Shown: positions 45,377-53,900, counted from the stretch's first letter. The stretch is 64,000 nt of DNA from Hahella sp018986435 (GCF_050749805.1 NZ_CP192738.1:5704001-5768000), one strand, 5' to 3'. The notes: generated by a model from the sequence alone, not told the origin. Translations and numbers: made by a program.

Positions 45377-47221
45377 TTACTCCGCAGACCAGTTGAACAG
45401 TTGCTCAACGATAGTGGTCAGAGGCTGGCTGTAACCTGCCGCATTTTTCGCGTTGGTTTTCCAGCTGGAAGGAATAGGTTGTCCTTTCGCCCAGCCAGAG
45501 CCGCCTTGGGTGTATTGAATGTTCAGGTTGTAGTTGGAGCTGTTGTTGTAGCCTTTAACGCCAACGTAGTAAGTTCCCGCTTCGTTTGCAGAGCACTCCT
45601 CGTTAGAGCCTTCCTGATATGGACGGCACTGATAGGTAGTGTCGCTTGGCTGGGCGCCTTTGTTCACGTACAGGTCCGCATCGCTGTCGCCAGTCATGGT
45701 GACTTTGAAGGAGCCAGTGGTGGTGAACGGACCGTAGAACGCCCACTTGTTCTGCTCGATTACGCCCGCTTTTTGCTCTGTCTTGGTCTCGCTGGTGGAA
45801 CCAGTCGGGTTGTAGTAAGAGACAGCGTGCGCGCCAGGTCCAGGTGTCCACAGGAAGTCAGGGTGACGGTTGTTGTACCACTCGCCGCCAATGATGTCGC
45901 CGTTGGAATCCAGCTCCAGGTCATACACGTAACGAACAGTGTAAGTACGGTCGTATGACGGATAGTCTTTGTCTCTGTGAGTCGGGCTGGTTTCCACGAT
46001 GTAAGTCAGCTTCATCTGAACGCCGACGACTTGCTTCGCTTCCTGAGCGCGATACTTGGAGAACTTGTCCTGTGTGTAATCGCTCATGGCGATAACCGCT
46101 TCTTGCGCCGTGTTGTAGGAAGCGCCAGTTTGCGGGTTGAAGTAAGTGTATTCGTACTTCAATACTGGCTGGTTCCATACTTCATAATCGAATGTCGCAT
46201 CGATAACGAAGCTGCGCTTGCTTACGCCGATCTGGTTGACCACCGCTTTGTGCCAGCTGCCTGGGTTGCTGTCGAAACAGGCTTGATCCAGGATACGGCC
46301 GTTTTCATCTTTGCCGGGATCTTTGGAGTTACAACGTCCGCCGATGAAGCGCACGCCTGGGGACGCTTCCGCCCACAACAATGTACCCAATGCTTTGATG
46401 TCGGATGGGAAGAACTTGATGTCCTTGCCTTCTGGCGACTTAACAGTGATGGAGCTAGATGGACGCGGCAGCATGTAGGCGGCAGGAGCCCAACCGTGGC
46501 ACAGACCCATCCAGGCTTCAACGGAACCGTAACGATCCCAGTAGCCTTTACCGGACTCCCACATTTTCTGAGTCAGAGTGAAGTTGGAGTCGCCCACCAG
46601 CAAGTCGTACTTTTCAGACGGAGACAGGTTATCGATTTCGCCTGCGTCGATATATTCTTGCGGCTTGTGAGTGCTGGTCGCGAAAATCCAGTGATCGTAC
46701 CAGTTGGACGGCCAGGAATCATTCAGCTTGGGATCGGCGTAGCGAATGCCCAGTGCGCCTTTGTAAAGACCCCAGTAGTCGTCGGACCAAGGCTGGCTGG
46801 CCAGGGAGGCTTTAGTCAGATTCGCAGTATCCATTTCGTGAACGTTGCCAATCAGTTGGTCGCCGTTGTCCACCAGGCGCGCAGCATTGTCGTTGCTGAG
46901 CTCCATAGAGCGCATCATCATGAAGCCGTTGCTGCGGGAACCATTCAACAGGTCTCTGCGCAGTTCATCCTTATCTTCTACGAAGTCGCCGGAGAGAATT
47001 GCTTCGTCACTGAATACTGGCATAGCCAGATCGCCGTTGGCGGCTTCTTTGACAGGCACTTCGTCCATGACTGCGGCAGGGTTGGCGTGGAAACGCTCCA
47101 GGTAGTCGCGAACGTACTGTGCGTCCTGACCGGAAACGTCGGCCAAGGTGACGGCGGAGACGCTCAGCGCCAGAGTGGAGACAGAAAATGTAATAGCCCG
47201 TTTAAGCGTGTTTTTGTTCAC
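45377..47221 (-). CDS. Secreted transglutaminase-elicitor-like protein with PPC domain
   Basis: A 614-residue exported protein. A Sec signal peptide (about residues 1-27, ending TLA) precedes a region resembling the transglutaminase elicitor family (Phytophthora GP42-like, with marine bacterial relatives). A thiol triad can be read: Cys241 in LCHGWAPAA, His324 in GSWHKAV and Asp341 in FVIDATFDYEVWNQP. Residues ~490-590 form a bacterial pre-peptidase C-terminal (PPC) beta domain (FKVTMTGDSDADLYV... YYVGVKGY), common on secreted marine hydrolases. Predicted activity is glutamine-lysine cross-linking or a related amide cleavage; not proven. The gene has its own terminator and appears monocistronic, with an 801-nt gap upstream. 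Confidence 0.7.
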   Translation of the reverse strand: MNKNTLKRAITFSVSTLALSVSAVTLADVSGQDAQYVRDYLERFHANPAAVMDEVPVKEAANGDLAMPVFSDEAILSGDFVEDKDELRRDLLNGSRSNGFMMMRSMELSNDNAARLVDNGDQLIGNVHEMDTANLTKASLASQPWSDDYWGLYKGALGIRYADPKLNDSWPSNWYDHWIFATSTHKPQEYIDAGEIDNLSPSEKYDLLVGDSNFTLTQKMWESGKGYWDRYGSVEAWMGLCHGWAPAAYMLPRPSSSITVKSPEGKDIKFFPSDIKALGTLLWAEASPGVRFIGGRCNSKDPGKDENGRILDQACFDSNPGSWHKAVVNQIGVSKRSFVIDATFDYEVWNQPVLKYEYTYFNPQTGASYNTAQEAVIAMSDYTQDKFSKYRAQEAKQVVGVQMKLTYIVETSPTHRDKDYPSYDRTYTVRYVYDLELDSNGDIIGGEWYNNRHPDFLWTPGPGAHAVSYYNPTGSTSETKTEQKAGVIEQNKWAFYGPFTTTGSFKVTMTGDSDADLYVNKGAQPSDTTYQCRPYQEGSNEECSANEAGTYYVGVKGYNNSSNYNLNIQYTQGGSGWAKGQPIPSSWKTNAKNAAGYSQPLTTIVEQLFNWSAE

Positions 47222-48022
47222 GGTTATAACTCCTTTTAACCTAAATAAATCAGTATTTATATCTTTCCGTTTAACTGTTCAGATATTATGCGTAGCCATT
47301 GTTTTATATGTATAAAAGGCGGGGATCAGGCATATACATCAACTTATAAATATAAGCCTATGCCAGACCAAACAACGTATCTCCTTATATGCGGATCGTT
47401 CCATATCCTTTTACCGGCTAGGTTAGCCGGGCGGCAATCTATCAGGATTAGTCCATTTGGTCAAGCGTTTGAAACACGGCCTCTCACGCCATCAAAAATT
47501 CACATAATTACTTGAAAAACATCAATAATATTAAAAGCCATCTATTTTCTTCGTGCAAAAAAAGAGCTGTAGCATCATTGTTTTGAGTTAAGTCAATACA
47601 ACGGACTTAATACTCCATTCCAAAAAATCACAGCCATTTTTTATGAATACCTTTTCATGGCTACAATCCCCTAAAAGGCGAGGCCATTTTAATGCCCGCG
47701 CATTATATTAATATCGGTATGGAATACTGTTGACGCAGTTTTAAATTGATTGGAGTCAATAAGTTTAAGGGTGAATGCCGCGCAAGAAACAATTGAGAGG
47801 CGAGGTGCGATCTATCCGACCAAAGATTTATCCAACAAACTTAAAGAGGGTAACGATGGAAGTTTCGCCTCTCAGCGACCGCCTCCAGTCATAGCTAAAA
47901 AAGACGCTTGAAGATACGGCGGATGAAAAGGTTGTCAGCGCCACACTCACAGCAAGCAAAGCTCTGAGCAAAACGCTCAGAGCTTCATTTCGTTCATCAA
48001 GCCGAAACCGCCAGTTTTAGAC
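47222..48022. other. Long AT-rich gap with inverted repeats and a mini-ORF
   Basis: These 801 nt contain no clear gene. Visible elements: a 10-bp perfect inverted repeat TGAGAGGCGA/TCGCCTCTCA (47794-47803 and 47865-47874) and a 12-codon ORF at 47856-47894 (+) preceded by AGAGGG. The same frame stays open past its TAG to 48020 and encodes a plausible helical peptide, and it overlaps the hairpin at 47959-47985. The left part probably carries the promoter of the transglutaminase-like gene. Confidence 0.55.
47959..47985 (-). terminator. Hairpin after the beta-helix gene
   Basis: An 11-bp perfect stem AAGCTCTGAGC/GCTCAGAGCTT with a 5-nt loop lies 37 nt past the stop of the beta-helix gene. The minus-strand tail is TTGCTTGCTG, only weakly T-rich. 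Confidence 0.6.
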
Positions 48023-49393
48023 TCAACGACAAGAACCGCTGGACTCTTTTAAGCCTTCGATTCTGTGTCCAAGAGAGTCCAGGTTGGAGACCGTCAACGC
48101 TGCGTCACAGGCTTCTGAGAAGAAGCCATAATCCATGGTTTTCACAGTTTGAGTGTCAACGGATTTAGAGTTAATGATGCGTATGTCCGTTGGGTCCTGC
48201 AGCGCCCCGTTCATGATTCTGTAGCCGGCGATGCTCGCCACGCCGCGCCAGTACCCATTAGAGCCTGGGTTTATCGCAACGGTGTTGTCAAAGGTAACGG
48301 AGTGAGGCGCAGGCGCCGAATGGTCTGGGTTGTTCTTCCCCGTCAATACAAAGCCTGAGAGCCCGCTGTCTGTAACCGTGACGTTTTTAACCAGGGCGCA
48401 TGAGGCCCCGTTAGCGAACTTTACGCCGAAGGCATGGGTGCGCGAAATGGATGCGACATCCACCAGGATATCCGCGAGCGGATTGCCAGTGAAGTCAATG
48501 CCCTCCCACACATCTGTTATTTTCGCCCCACGAATCTCTATATTGAATTCGTCCCTGTCCGTTTTTTGTTCGCAATTTGCCTGCTTATCCAGATCATCAA
48601 AGTTTGAACCGATAGTAATCCCGTCCGTTTGATATGGCATAGCGCCATCAATTAGGTGGGCGTAGATTCTTTCAATGCTGGGATTATTAATCCGAATATT
48701 ATTCGAGCGAACGATGAGCAAGCCCGCTATTTGCTCCTCAATACGAATCAGGTTGTCGCTCCCACAGTTCGCAGGATCATGAATCATGCGAGAACTCCAG
48801 TCCTTACGCGATAGCAGTGAATTCTTGGTTAGCGTGCTTTCATCTTCCCGACAGGGGCTCCAAAACATATCGTGGACGTACAGGTCGTTGATTGTCACGT
48901 TGTCAGAATCAGCAATCAGAACGCCAGGCCCGCGCCCATTGCCGCTGACTTCTACGTTACTCAGGGTCACCCTGTTTGCATTGTCTATCCAGATTCCAGC
49001 AGAGTCGGACATGGAACCAGAGGTCTTATTCCCACCACGCACAAGCGCGATATTTTCCAACTCGACCTGCAGTGGCGCTTCAGCCGCGCCGCGGATCAAA
49101 AAAGCTCTGTAGTTTGAGGGATTCGCGAGATAGCTGGCGTCCGGCGCAAATAAGAATCTGGCGTTCTTAATCGCCATGCTTTTATTAACATCGACTCTCT
49201 TCTTGATCAGATAGGTCTGGTTCTCGCCATCCAAAAAACCCATTTCAGGCTGGTGATTATCAATGGCGTTGAATATCGCCTGCGTGTCGTCCGCTACGCC
49301 GTCGCCCATCGCGCCATATTCTCTTAGCGTTTCCGCCTGAAGATACGGGCTGGCCGTCGCCGATAACAACGCCAGAAAAACTACTTTCTTCAT
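48023..49393 (-). CDS. Secreted right-handed beta-helix protein (pectate lyase-like fold)
   Basis: A 456-residue exported protein: signal peptide MKKVVFLALLSATASPYLQA, then the start motif YGAMGDGVADDTQAI (residues 26-40), which opens many parallel beta-helix enzymes acting on polysaccharides (pectate lyase superfamily, GH28-like, phage tailspike-like). Repeated Asn/Val/Ile-rich turns (VTLSNVEVSGNGRG, NVTINDLYVHD, LLIVRSNNIRINNPS) make up the helix. Several Cys pairs could form disulfides. No catalytic set can be assigned, so the substrate is unknown. Neighbouring secreted genes suggest a role in polymer use. Confidence 0.75.
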   Translation of the reverse strand: MKKVVFLALLSATASPYLQAETLREYGAMGDGVADDTQAIFNAIDNHQPEMGFLDGENQTYLIKKRVDVNKSMAIKNARFLFAPDASYLANPSNYRAFLIRGAAEAPLQVELENIALVRGGNKTSGSMSDSAGIWIDNANRVTLSNVEVSGNGRGPGVLIADSDNVTINDLYVHDMFWSPCREDESTLTKNSLLSRKDWSSRMIHDPANCGSDNLIRIEEQIAGLLIVRSNNIRINNPSIERIYAHLIDGAMPYQTDGITIGSNFDDLDKQANCEQKTDRDEFNIEIRGAKITDVWEGIDFTGNPLADILVDVASISRTHAFGVKFANGASCALVKNVTVTDSGLSGFVLTGKNNPDHSAPAPHSVTFDNTVAINPGSNGYWRGVASIAGYRIMNGALQDPTDIRIINSKSVDTQTVKTMDYGFFSEACDAALTVSNLDSLGHRIEGLKESSGSCR

Positions 49394-49701
49394 GAATTAT
49401 CCTTTCAAAATTACGCAATCATGCGCCTTTAAACCACAGTTACCCATCAAAAACAAAAGCTCAAAGTAAGGCGGGTCAATCTTATCCGTTTTTGCTCCAA
49501 TCAGGACCGAGTTTTCGCACTTCTCACTCAAAGACATCGCTCCGTTTTTAAGCGCTTGCGGTATTAGCCCCCAGCTGCACGCCACTTCCCTGCCCGTTTG
49601 ACGCTTTCGCATATCGATACAATACTTTAAGCAACTACTGTCGGCGCTGCAGAGATCTTGGTCTGGCGTCGGCGTTCGCCTTCTAAGCAGGTGGCGTTCT
49701 G
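49394..49701. other. Gap between the beta-helix gene and the solute-binding protein gene
   Basis: This 308-nt divergent region should hold promoters for both flanking genes. A 71-codon frame on the minus strand (49397-49612) ends 3 nt before the beta-helix ATG, but its sequence has no family features and an unusual composition, so I do not call it a gene. Confidence 0.5.
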
Positions 49702-50493
49702 ATGTTTATATCAAAGACGTTGAAGTGGCGGAGCCTGCTCCTGACATTCGCATTCTTGCTGCCGTCCGGCCTGACCATTGCTGCGGACCCTGCCGCCGGG
49801 CTTCGGTTTATCACCGAAGAGTCGCCTCCCTATAACTACACCGAGAATGGCCAGCTGAAAGGAAGCTCCGTGGACTTGCTGGAAGCGGTGCTGCAAATTA
49901 TCGGCTCAAAACAGACGCGCAAAGACATACAAGTGCATCCCTGGGCGCGGGGATATCGTATGGTCTTGAACGAGCCTAATACGATGCTGTTCAGCACCCG
50001 TCGTAATCCTGATCGCGAAGACTTGTTCCGCTGGGTTGGCCCTGTCGCCTCGTCGCCGGTGGTGCTTATGGCGAGAAAGCGTCGTGATTTTGAAGTAAAA
50101 CAGTTATCGGATCTGGATGACCTCTCAGTCGTCGCGGTCGCCAGCGATATGGGCGAGCAGGTGTTGGACGCTTACAAAATTCCGAAAGATATCCGCCAGA
50201 CTGTCTCGCATCCGGATATCGCCGCCCGTATGCTGATTTTTCGCCGCATCCACCTGTGGTCCTATGGACAAAGAACCGCACTATGGCTGCTCAAACAGCA
50301 AGGCGCCAAGGTGGAGGATTATGAGCCCGTCTGGAGTTTCGGCTCCGCGGGAGATCTCTATTTCGCCTTCCACAAAGACACGCCCGATGAGACGATCCAG
50401 CTCTTTCAGCATGTCCTGGATCAATTGAAAAATGACCCCGGCGATGATGGACTTTCAACCTATGAGAGAGTGTTGAAATCCTATCTTGAGTAA
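49702..50493 (+). CDS. Periplasmic solute-binding protein (SBP_bac_3 type)
   Basis: A 263-residue exported protein with a signal peptide (basic KTLKWRS then a hydrophobic run ending TIAA). The mature part starts LRFITEESPPYNYTENGQLKG, followed by SSVDLLEAVLQIIG, the first lobe of the amino-acid-type binding fold. RNPDREDLFRWVGPV, seen in many orphan SBP3 proteins, follows. No permease or ATPase genes are adjacent, so it may feed a distant transporter or act as a sensor. A terminator-like hairpin lies 60 nt after the stop. Confidence 0.82.
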   Translation: MFISKTLKWRSLLLTFAFLLPSGLTIAADPAAGLRFITEESPPYNYTENGQLKGSSVDLLEAVLQIIGSKQTRKDIQVHPWARGYRMVLNEPNTMLFSTRRNPDREDLFRWVGPVASSPVVLMARKRRDFEVKQLSDLDDLSVVAVASDMGEQVLDAYKIPKDIRQTVSHPDIAARMLIFRRIHLWSYGQRTALWLLKQQGAKVEDYEPVWSFGSAGDLYFAFHKDTPDETIQLFQHVLDQLKNDPGDDGLSTYERVLKSYLE

Positions 50494-50554
50494 ATCCTTT
50501 CTACCGTTGTCATCACCGTGTAAAAAATACCCTGATCATAAAATGCAAAAAATC

Positions 50555-50591
50555 CCGCAAGCCCTACGGAATAAAGGGATTGCGGTGTTTT
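50555..50591 (+). terminator. Probable intrinsic terminator of the solute-binding protein gene
   Basis: The stem CCGCAAGCCCT/AGGGATTGCGG (one internal mismatch, 9-nt loop) is followed by TGTTTT. Confidence 0.65.
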
Positions 50592-50599
50592 CCAAAGAG

Positions 50600-50622
50600 A
50601 TATCCACAGGTTGTGTGGATAT
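50600..50622. repeat. Inverted repeat with DnaA-box-like arms
   Basis: ATATCCACA and TGTGGATAT face each other across a 5-nt loop. Each arm is one base from the DnaA consensus TTATCCACA. It lies in the gap between the solute-binding protein gene and the tetR gene. Confidence 0.5.
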
Positions 50623-50667
50623 TTACAGGAGAAAATCTGCGCAACGCTGGAAGAGTTGGCGCAAAAA

Positions 50668-51246
50668 TCACTCTAACGTCGCCACCATACGACGTGCGGC
50701 GTCAAGCGCGGAGGCGCGGTAGCGGTCCGCCATCTGTAAGGGCTGCATGGAGTCTATGTTGAAATACAGAGAGGCGATGCCAAAAGCGACGGACTGCAGA
50801 GCATCGTCGTCAGTATCGGGATAATCCCGTGTGAGAATCTCAGCGATATCGCCATAAAACCGCTCTGTCCATGAGCGCATGGCGTCGCTGATCGCCGCAT
50901 CCCGGCTTGCGGCGAATATCAATGCTGACTCCAATTGCATGCGTTCTCTGTCATCGTCTTCATATTCAAACAGCATGCGCAGAAATGCTGGCGCGACTTC
51001 TGTCGCCGGCAGGTCACTCAGCATTTCTCGCCACTCACGGTCATACTGCGCCGCTATTTGCTCGATCAGTTGCAGGGTTAAATCCTCTCGGTTGCCGACA
51101 TAATGGCGCACCAGACTGCGTTGCAGCCCCGACTCTTCCGCAATACGCTCCAACGTACTCCCTTCCAGACCATATCGGGCCACACAGCGCCGAAAGGCCT
51201 GCATGATTTCTTCCGTTCTTTCCGACTTTTTACTTGGCCGCGCCAT
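50668..51246 (-). CDS. TetR family transcriptional regulator
   Basis: A 192-residue repressor from ATG 51246; the frame runs on to 51315 but the start at MARPSKKSERTEEIMQAF gives the standard architecture. The HTH is at about residues 29-50 (STLERIAEESGLQRSLVRHYV), followed by an alpha-helical ligand domain. It is divergent from an ABC six-TM gene, and two 16-bp palindromes lie between them over both promoters, so self-repression together with control of the neighbour is likely. The ligand is unknown. Confidence 0.92.
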   Translation of the reverse strand: MARPSKKSERTEEIMQAFRRCVARYGLEGSTLERIAEESGLQRSLVRHYVGNREDLTLQLIEQIAAQYDREWREMLSDLPATEVAPAFLRMLFEYEDDDRERMQLESALIFAASRDAAISDAMRSWTERFYGDIAEILTRDYPDTDDDALQSVAFGIASLYFNIDSMQPLQMADRYRASALDAARRMVATLE

Positions 51247-51272
51247 AAAACCCCCCACATAAATTATCAGCA

Positions 51273-51301
51273 TTGACAATTTATTCTTTCGCACATAGAT
51301 T
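51273..51301 (+). promoter_or_regulatory. Promoter toward the ABC six-TM gene
   Basis: TTGACA (51273-51278), 17-nt spacer, TAGATT (51296-51301). The -35 overlaps the first operator and the -10 abuts the second. Confidence 0.65.
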
Positions 51302-51306
51302 GTCAA
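51278..51306 (-). promoter_or_regulatory. Promoter toward tetR
   Basis: On the minus strand TTGACA (51301-51306), 17-nt spacer and TAAATT (51278-51283). It mirrors the + strand promoter and overlaps the same two operators. Confidence 0.65.
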
Positions 51307-51417
51307 TAATGACAACTTACCTATTTAATCAACCTGAAACGATGACACCGATAAAAAATCTGCACGCTGGACTCACCTGCGTGATGAGCAACAAGATGAA
51401 CAACAAAGGGCAGCGCA

Positions 51418-52284
51418 ATGAACGCCGCACCTGAAATAGGCTTACGCCGAATATTAAAAGAGTTCCGCTGGCGCGTTGGACTCACCTGGCTACTGGTGTT
51501 TCTCGAATATGCTCTGGACGCGGCCATCCCTCTACTGATCGGACTGGCGATAGACGACATGCTGTCCGGCGGTTCGACCCAACTGGCCTGGCTGGTTTGC
51601 GCCTTCGTTTTGATCACCACCATCGCGGTCCTGCGTCGTTTCTATGACACCCGCGCCTATAGCAAGATACGCGTCAAACTGGGCTCAGAATTAGATCAAC
51701 GACAGCAGGCGTTGTCCGTCTCCATTCGCAATGCGCGTTTGCATATGGCGACGGAGCTGGTCGACTTTATTGAAAAGGACACGCCGGAACTATTCGCGGC
51801 GGTCATCACGCTGGTTGCTTCCGCCATGATTCTGTCGTCTTTCTCAATGGACCTGGCGATGAGCGCCCTCGGACTACTGGTCGCCATGCTGACGGTGTAT
51901 CTGTGTTTCCATCATCGATTTTTCCGCCTCAACGGCGGCCTTAACTCACAGATGGAGCGCCAAGTCAGCATATTAAGCGCCCGCCAGCCGGGACAGTTGC
52001 TGAAGCATCTGCACGCCATACGACATTGGCAGGTGCGCCTGTCCGATGCGCAGTCCATTGTCTATGGTCTGATTTTTTTGCTGATCACCGCCTTCGTCGT
52101 ACTCAACCTTTGGCTCTGTAGTAGCTATGTCGGCATAACAACAGGCTCCCTGTTCTCCATTGTCACCTATTCCTGGCAGTTTGGAGACGCGGCAGTCTCA
52201 CTGCCGACGACATTACAGAGCTGGTCGCGCCTGCATGAGATAACGATACGTCTGAATAACCCGGAAGCTCATGGCGCCGCCTGA
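51418..52284 (+). CDS. ABC transporter six-transmembrane domain protein (no ATPase)
   Basis: A 288-residue membrane protein with about six hydrophobic helices arranged like the transmembrane half of an ABC exporter (first TM pair about 20-75, second about 130-175, third about 220-260). The coupling-type segment RFYDTRAYSKIRVKLGSELDQRQ lies between TM2 and TM3. No nucleotide-binding domain follows, in this gene or next to it. Such stand-alone six-TM proteins occur beside TetR regulators in marine bacteria; their role is not settled. The start ATG lies 117 nt beyond the putative -10. Confidence 0.75.
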   Translation: MNAAPEIGLRRILKEFRWRVGLTWLLVFLEYALDAAIPLLIGLAIDDMLSGGSTQLAWLVCAFVLITTIAVLRRFYDTRAYSKIRVKLGSELDQRQQALSVSIRNARLHMATELVDFIEKDTPELFAAVITLVASAMILSSFSMDLAMSALGLLVAMLTVYLCFHHRFFRLNGGLNSQMERQVSILSARQPGQLLKHLHAIRHWQVRLSDAQSIVYGLIFLLITAFVVLNLWLCSSYVGITTGSLFSIVTYSWQFGDAAVSLPTTLQSWSRLHEITIRLNNPEAHGAA

Positions 52285-52291
52285 TGTAAAC

Positions 52292-52320
52292 TCAATCGCC
52301 CTTCTCTCAAGGGCGATTGA
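52292..52320 (+). terminator. Perfect hairpin after the six-TM gene
   Basis: A 12-bp perfect stem TCAATCGCCCTT/AAGGGCGATTGA with a 5-nt loop starts 8 nt past the stop. There is no T tract, so termination may be Rho-dependent or weak. Confidence 0.5.
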
Positions 52321-52437
52321 CTCCAGCTGGCCAAGCCGCTAGTTTAGCCAAACTAACGCTATTCGCCCCGGGCGCTCGCCAAGAGCCTGATAGCGCAATC
52401 GACTCCAGCCTCAATGCAGTCTGCTCAAAGGATGACA

Positions 52438-53736
52438 ATGACAACTCAACACTGTTCCCACGCCAACCCGCACATTTGCGTCTGCCCGCATATTTTCGAC
52501 ATGTCAGTTAAAAACGGCGTTAAACGCTTTATCGGAGTTGGAGAGCAAGCGGAATATCTTTGTGCGGAATGCGCCGATGCGGAAAACTTTAAATATTGCT
52601 ATTGGTGCGATGACTGTTTTGTGGCGGCGGACGCCAATTGTTATTGGTCGATAGCAGGCATGCTGGAAATCAAAAGGGAACCGAAAGCATTCCATTTTAC
52701 CCGGCGGGAAATTCATCTCGACTTACTAAACGGACGCACCCTTCTTGACCTTGAGCCGCTAAAGAACCATCCCACGGACGCCATGCTTTTCACCGATGAT
52801 GGCGGATTGTGGCGCGTGAATCTCCAGAATGGCGAATCCGTCCAGGTCGCAACCTTACCTGTTGAGCAGATCCATCCCGCTGGGGCAATTACCCTGAAGA
52901 TCAGTCCTGACAATCTGTTTCTGGCCATCACCTCTTTGCTATACCGGCATGCAGACGAAGGCTCTTCCAATAAAGGCTTAGTGCTGGACCTCAGCTCTGG
53001 CGAGATCCTCATGCAGCTTGACGCTGGCGACTACCATATGGAAGAAGCGGACTTCCCCGTTGCTTTTTTTGAGCAAGATGGGAAAACCTTATTAGTCTGC
53101 GCCACCGACTGGAATCAACTGGATATCTTCGACCCGAGAACGGGAGAATGCCTAACCCCGCGCCATTCCGACACGCCGCCAGAACATGATGAAGACGCTA
53201 CTTTTATGAGTGAATGGAGCGGCGCCCTCGTTATCTCGCCGAACGGCCAACGCATCGCCACGATCGGCTGGGTATGGCACCCTGTTGGCGTCGCCTACAG
53301 CTGGGACTTGCAGCACTGGCTTAACCACAACCCCTGGGAGCCGGACATCGGCGAATCCAAAGTCATGTACGCAAGCTGGGATTACTTCTGGTCCTCGCCC
53401 TTTTTCTGGATCGACGAAGACCGCATCTGTATTTGGGGATGCCAGGACCTGCATACCGACTACGACGTCCCCCTCGCCAGCGCCGCCATCTTCGACGTCA
53501 AAAGCGGCGAACAAATCAAATGGTTCGCCGGCCCCACCATGAACGCCTTCTACTACGACCAATATCTGTTCTCAACCACGGAAAAAGGCGACGCCATCAC
53601 CATATGGGACCTGGAAAGCGGCGCACTGCTATACGAATACCCGTGCGACCTTCCTATTAACTATCTGCCGGGAAGTAGAGAATTTGTTTGTAATGAGGGT
53701 AATGGGGTGTTGGCGCTGAATGGGTGGAGTTTGTAG
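52438..53736 (+). CDS. Cys-rich N-terminal plus beta-propeller-like protein of unknown function
   Basis: A 432-residue cytoplasmic-looking protein without a signal peptide. The frame opens at ATG 52414; ATG 52438 is chosen because AAAGGA lies 5 nt before it. The first 60 residues hold seven or more cysteines in zinc-binding order: CxC at 14/16, CxxC at 42/45 and CxxCxxC at 54/57/60, with several His. The rest is built of repeated beta-rich blocks (NPSxDxx-like 'SPDNLFLAI', 'GLVLDLSSGEI', 'TIWDLESGALLYEYP'), which resemble WD40/quinoprotein propeller blades. I do not recognise the family. It borders the polymorphic toxin locus and could be an immunity or accessory gene, but nothing proves it. 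Confidence 0.65.
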   Translation: MTTQHCSHANPHICVCPHIFDMSVKNGVKRFIGVGEQAEYLCAECADAENFKYCYWCDDCFVAADANCYWSIAGMLEIKREPKAFHFTRREIHLDLLNGRTLLDLEPLKNHPTDAMLFTDDGGLWRVNLQNGESVQVATLPVEQIHPAGAITLKISPDNLFLAITSLLYRHADEGSSNKGLVLDLSSGEILMQLDAGDYHMEEADFPVAFFEQDGKTLLVCATDWNQLDIFDPRTGECLTPRHSDTPPEHDEDATFMSEWSGALVISPNGQRIATIGWVWHPVGVAYSWDLQHWLNHNPWEPDIGESKVMYASWDYFWSSPFFWIDEDRICIWGCQDLHTDYDVPLASAAIFDVKSGEQIKWFAGPTMNAFYYDQYLFSTTEKGDAITIWDLESGALLYEYPCDLPINYLPGSREFVCNEGNGVLALNGWSL

Positions 53737-53753
53737 GTTTTCGGTATGAATTT

Positions 53754-53817
53754 AATTGAGCTCGGAAGTGGCGAGGAGAGAAAACGACGCACTTAATATC
53801 TGAGCTCAATTTTTATT
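53754..53817 (+). terminator. Long-loop inverted repeat after the propeller gene
   Basis: AATTGAGCTC (53754-53763) pairs perfectly with GAGCTCAATT (53802-53811) over a 38-nt loop, followed by TTTATT on the + strand. The long loop makes termination uncertain. A second 9-bp inverted repeat, ATACAAGTG/CACTTGTAT, lies at 53852-53893. Confidence 0.4.
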
Positions 53818-53900
53818 ACTTACAAAGGGAAAATCGATCAAATTACCTCCTATACAAGTGGTGTTTATCACTACCGGCCTTATACACTTGTATCATAAAT

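Larger units (their letters stand above)
51264..51315. promoter_or_regulatory. Twin TetR operator candidates
   Basis: Two 16-bp sites of the form TTRTCA-N4-TGACAA occur at 51264-51279 and 51300-51315, centres 36 bp apart. The second is a perfect palindrome in its arms, the first has one mismatch. Each site overlaps the -35 of one of the two divergent promoters. Confidence 0.75.

Noticed and set aside
45977..47239. 420-codon open frame antisense to the transglutaminase-like gene
   Set aside because: The minus-strand frame has a signal peptide, domains and a terminator; the antisense frame has none.
49397..49612. 71-codon frame just upstream of the beta-helix gene
   Set aside because: No family resemblance and no clear ribosome-binding site; probably part of the divergent promoter region.
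50600..50622. Pair of DnaA-like boxes as a possible origin
   Set aside because: Only two imperfect sites, no AT-rich unwinding region and no dnaA/dnaN nearby; most likely a hairpin.
53151..53565. Frames antisense or alternative to the propeller gene at 53.15-53.66 kb
   Set aside because: They overlap a gene with a good ribosome-binding site and consistent blades; they have no independent support.
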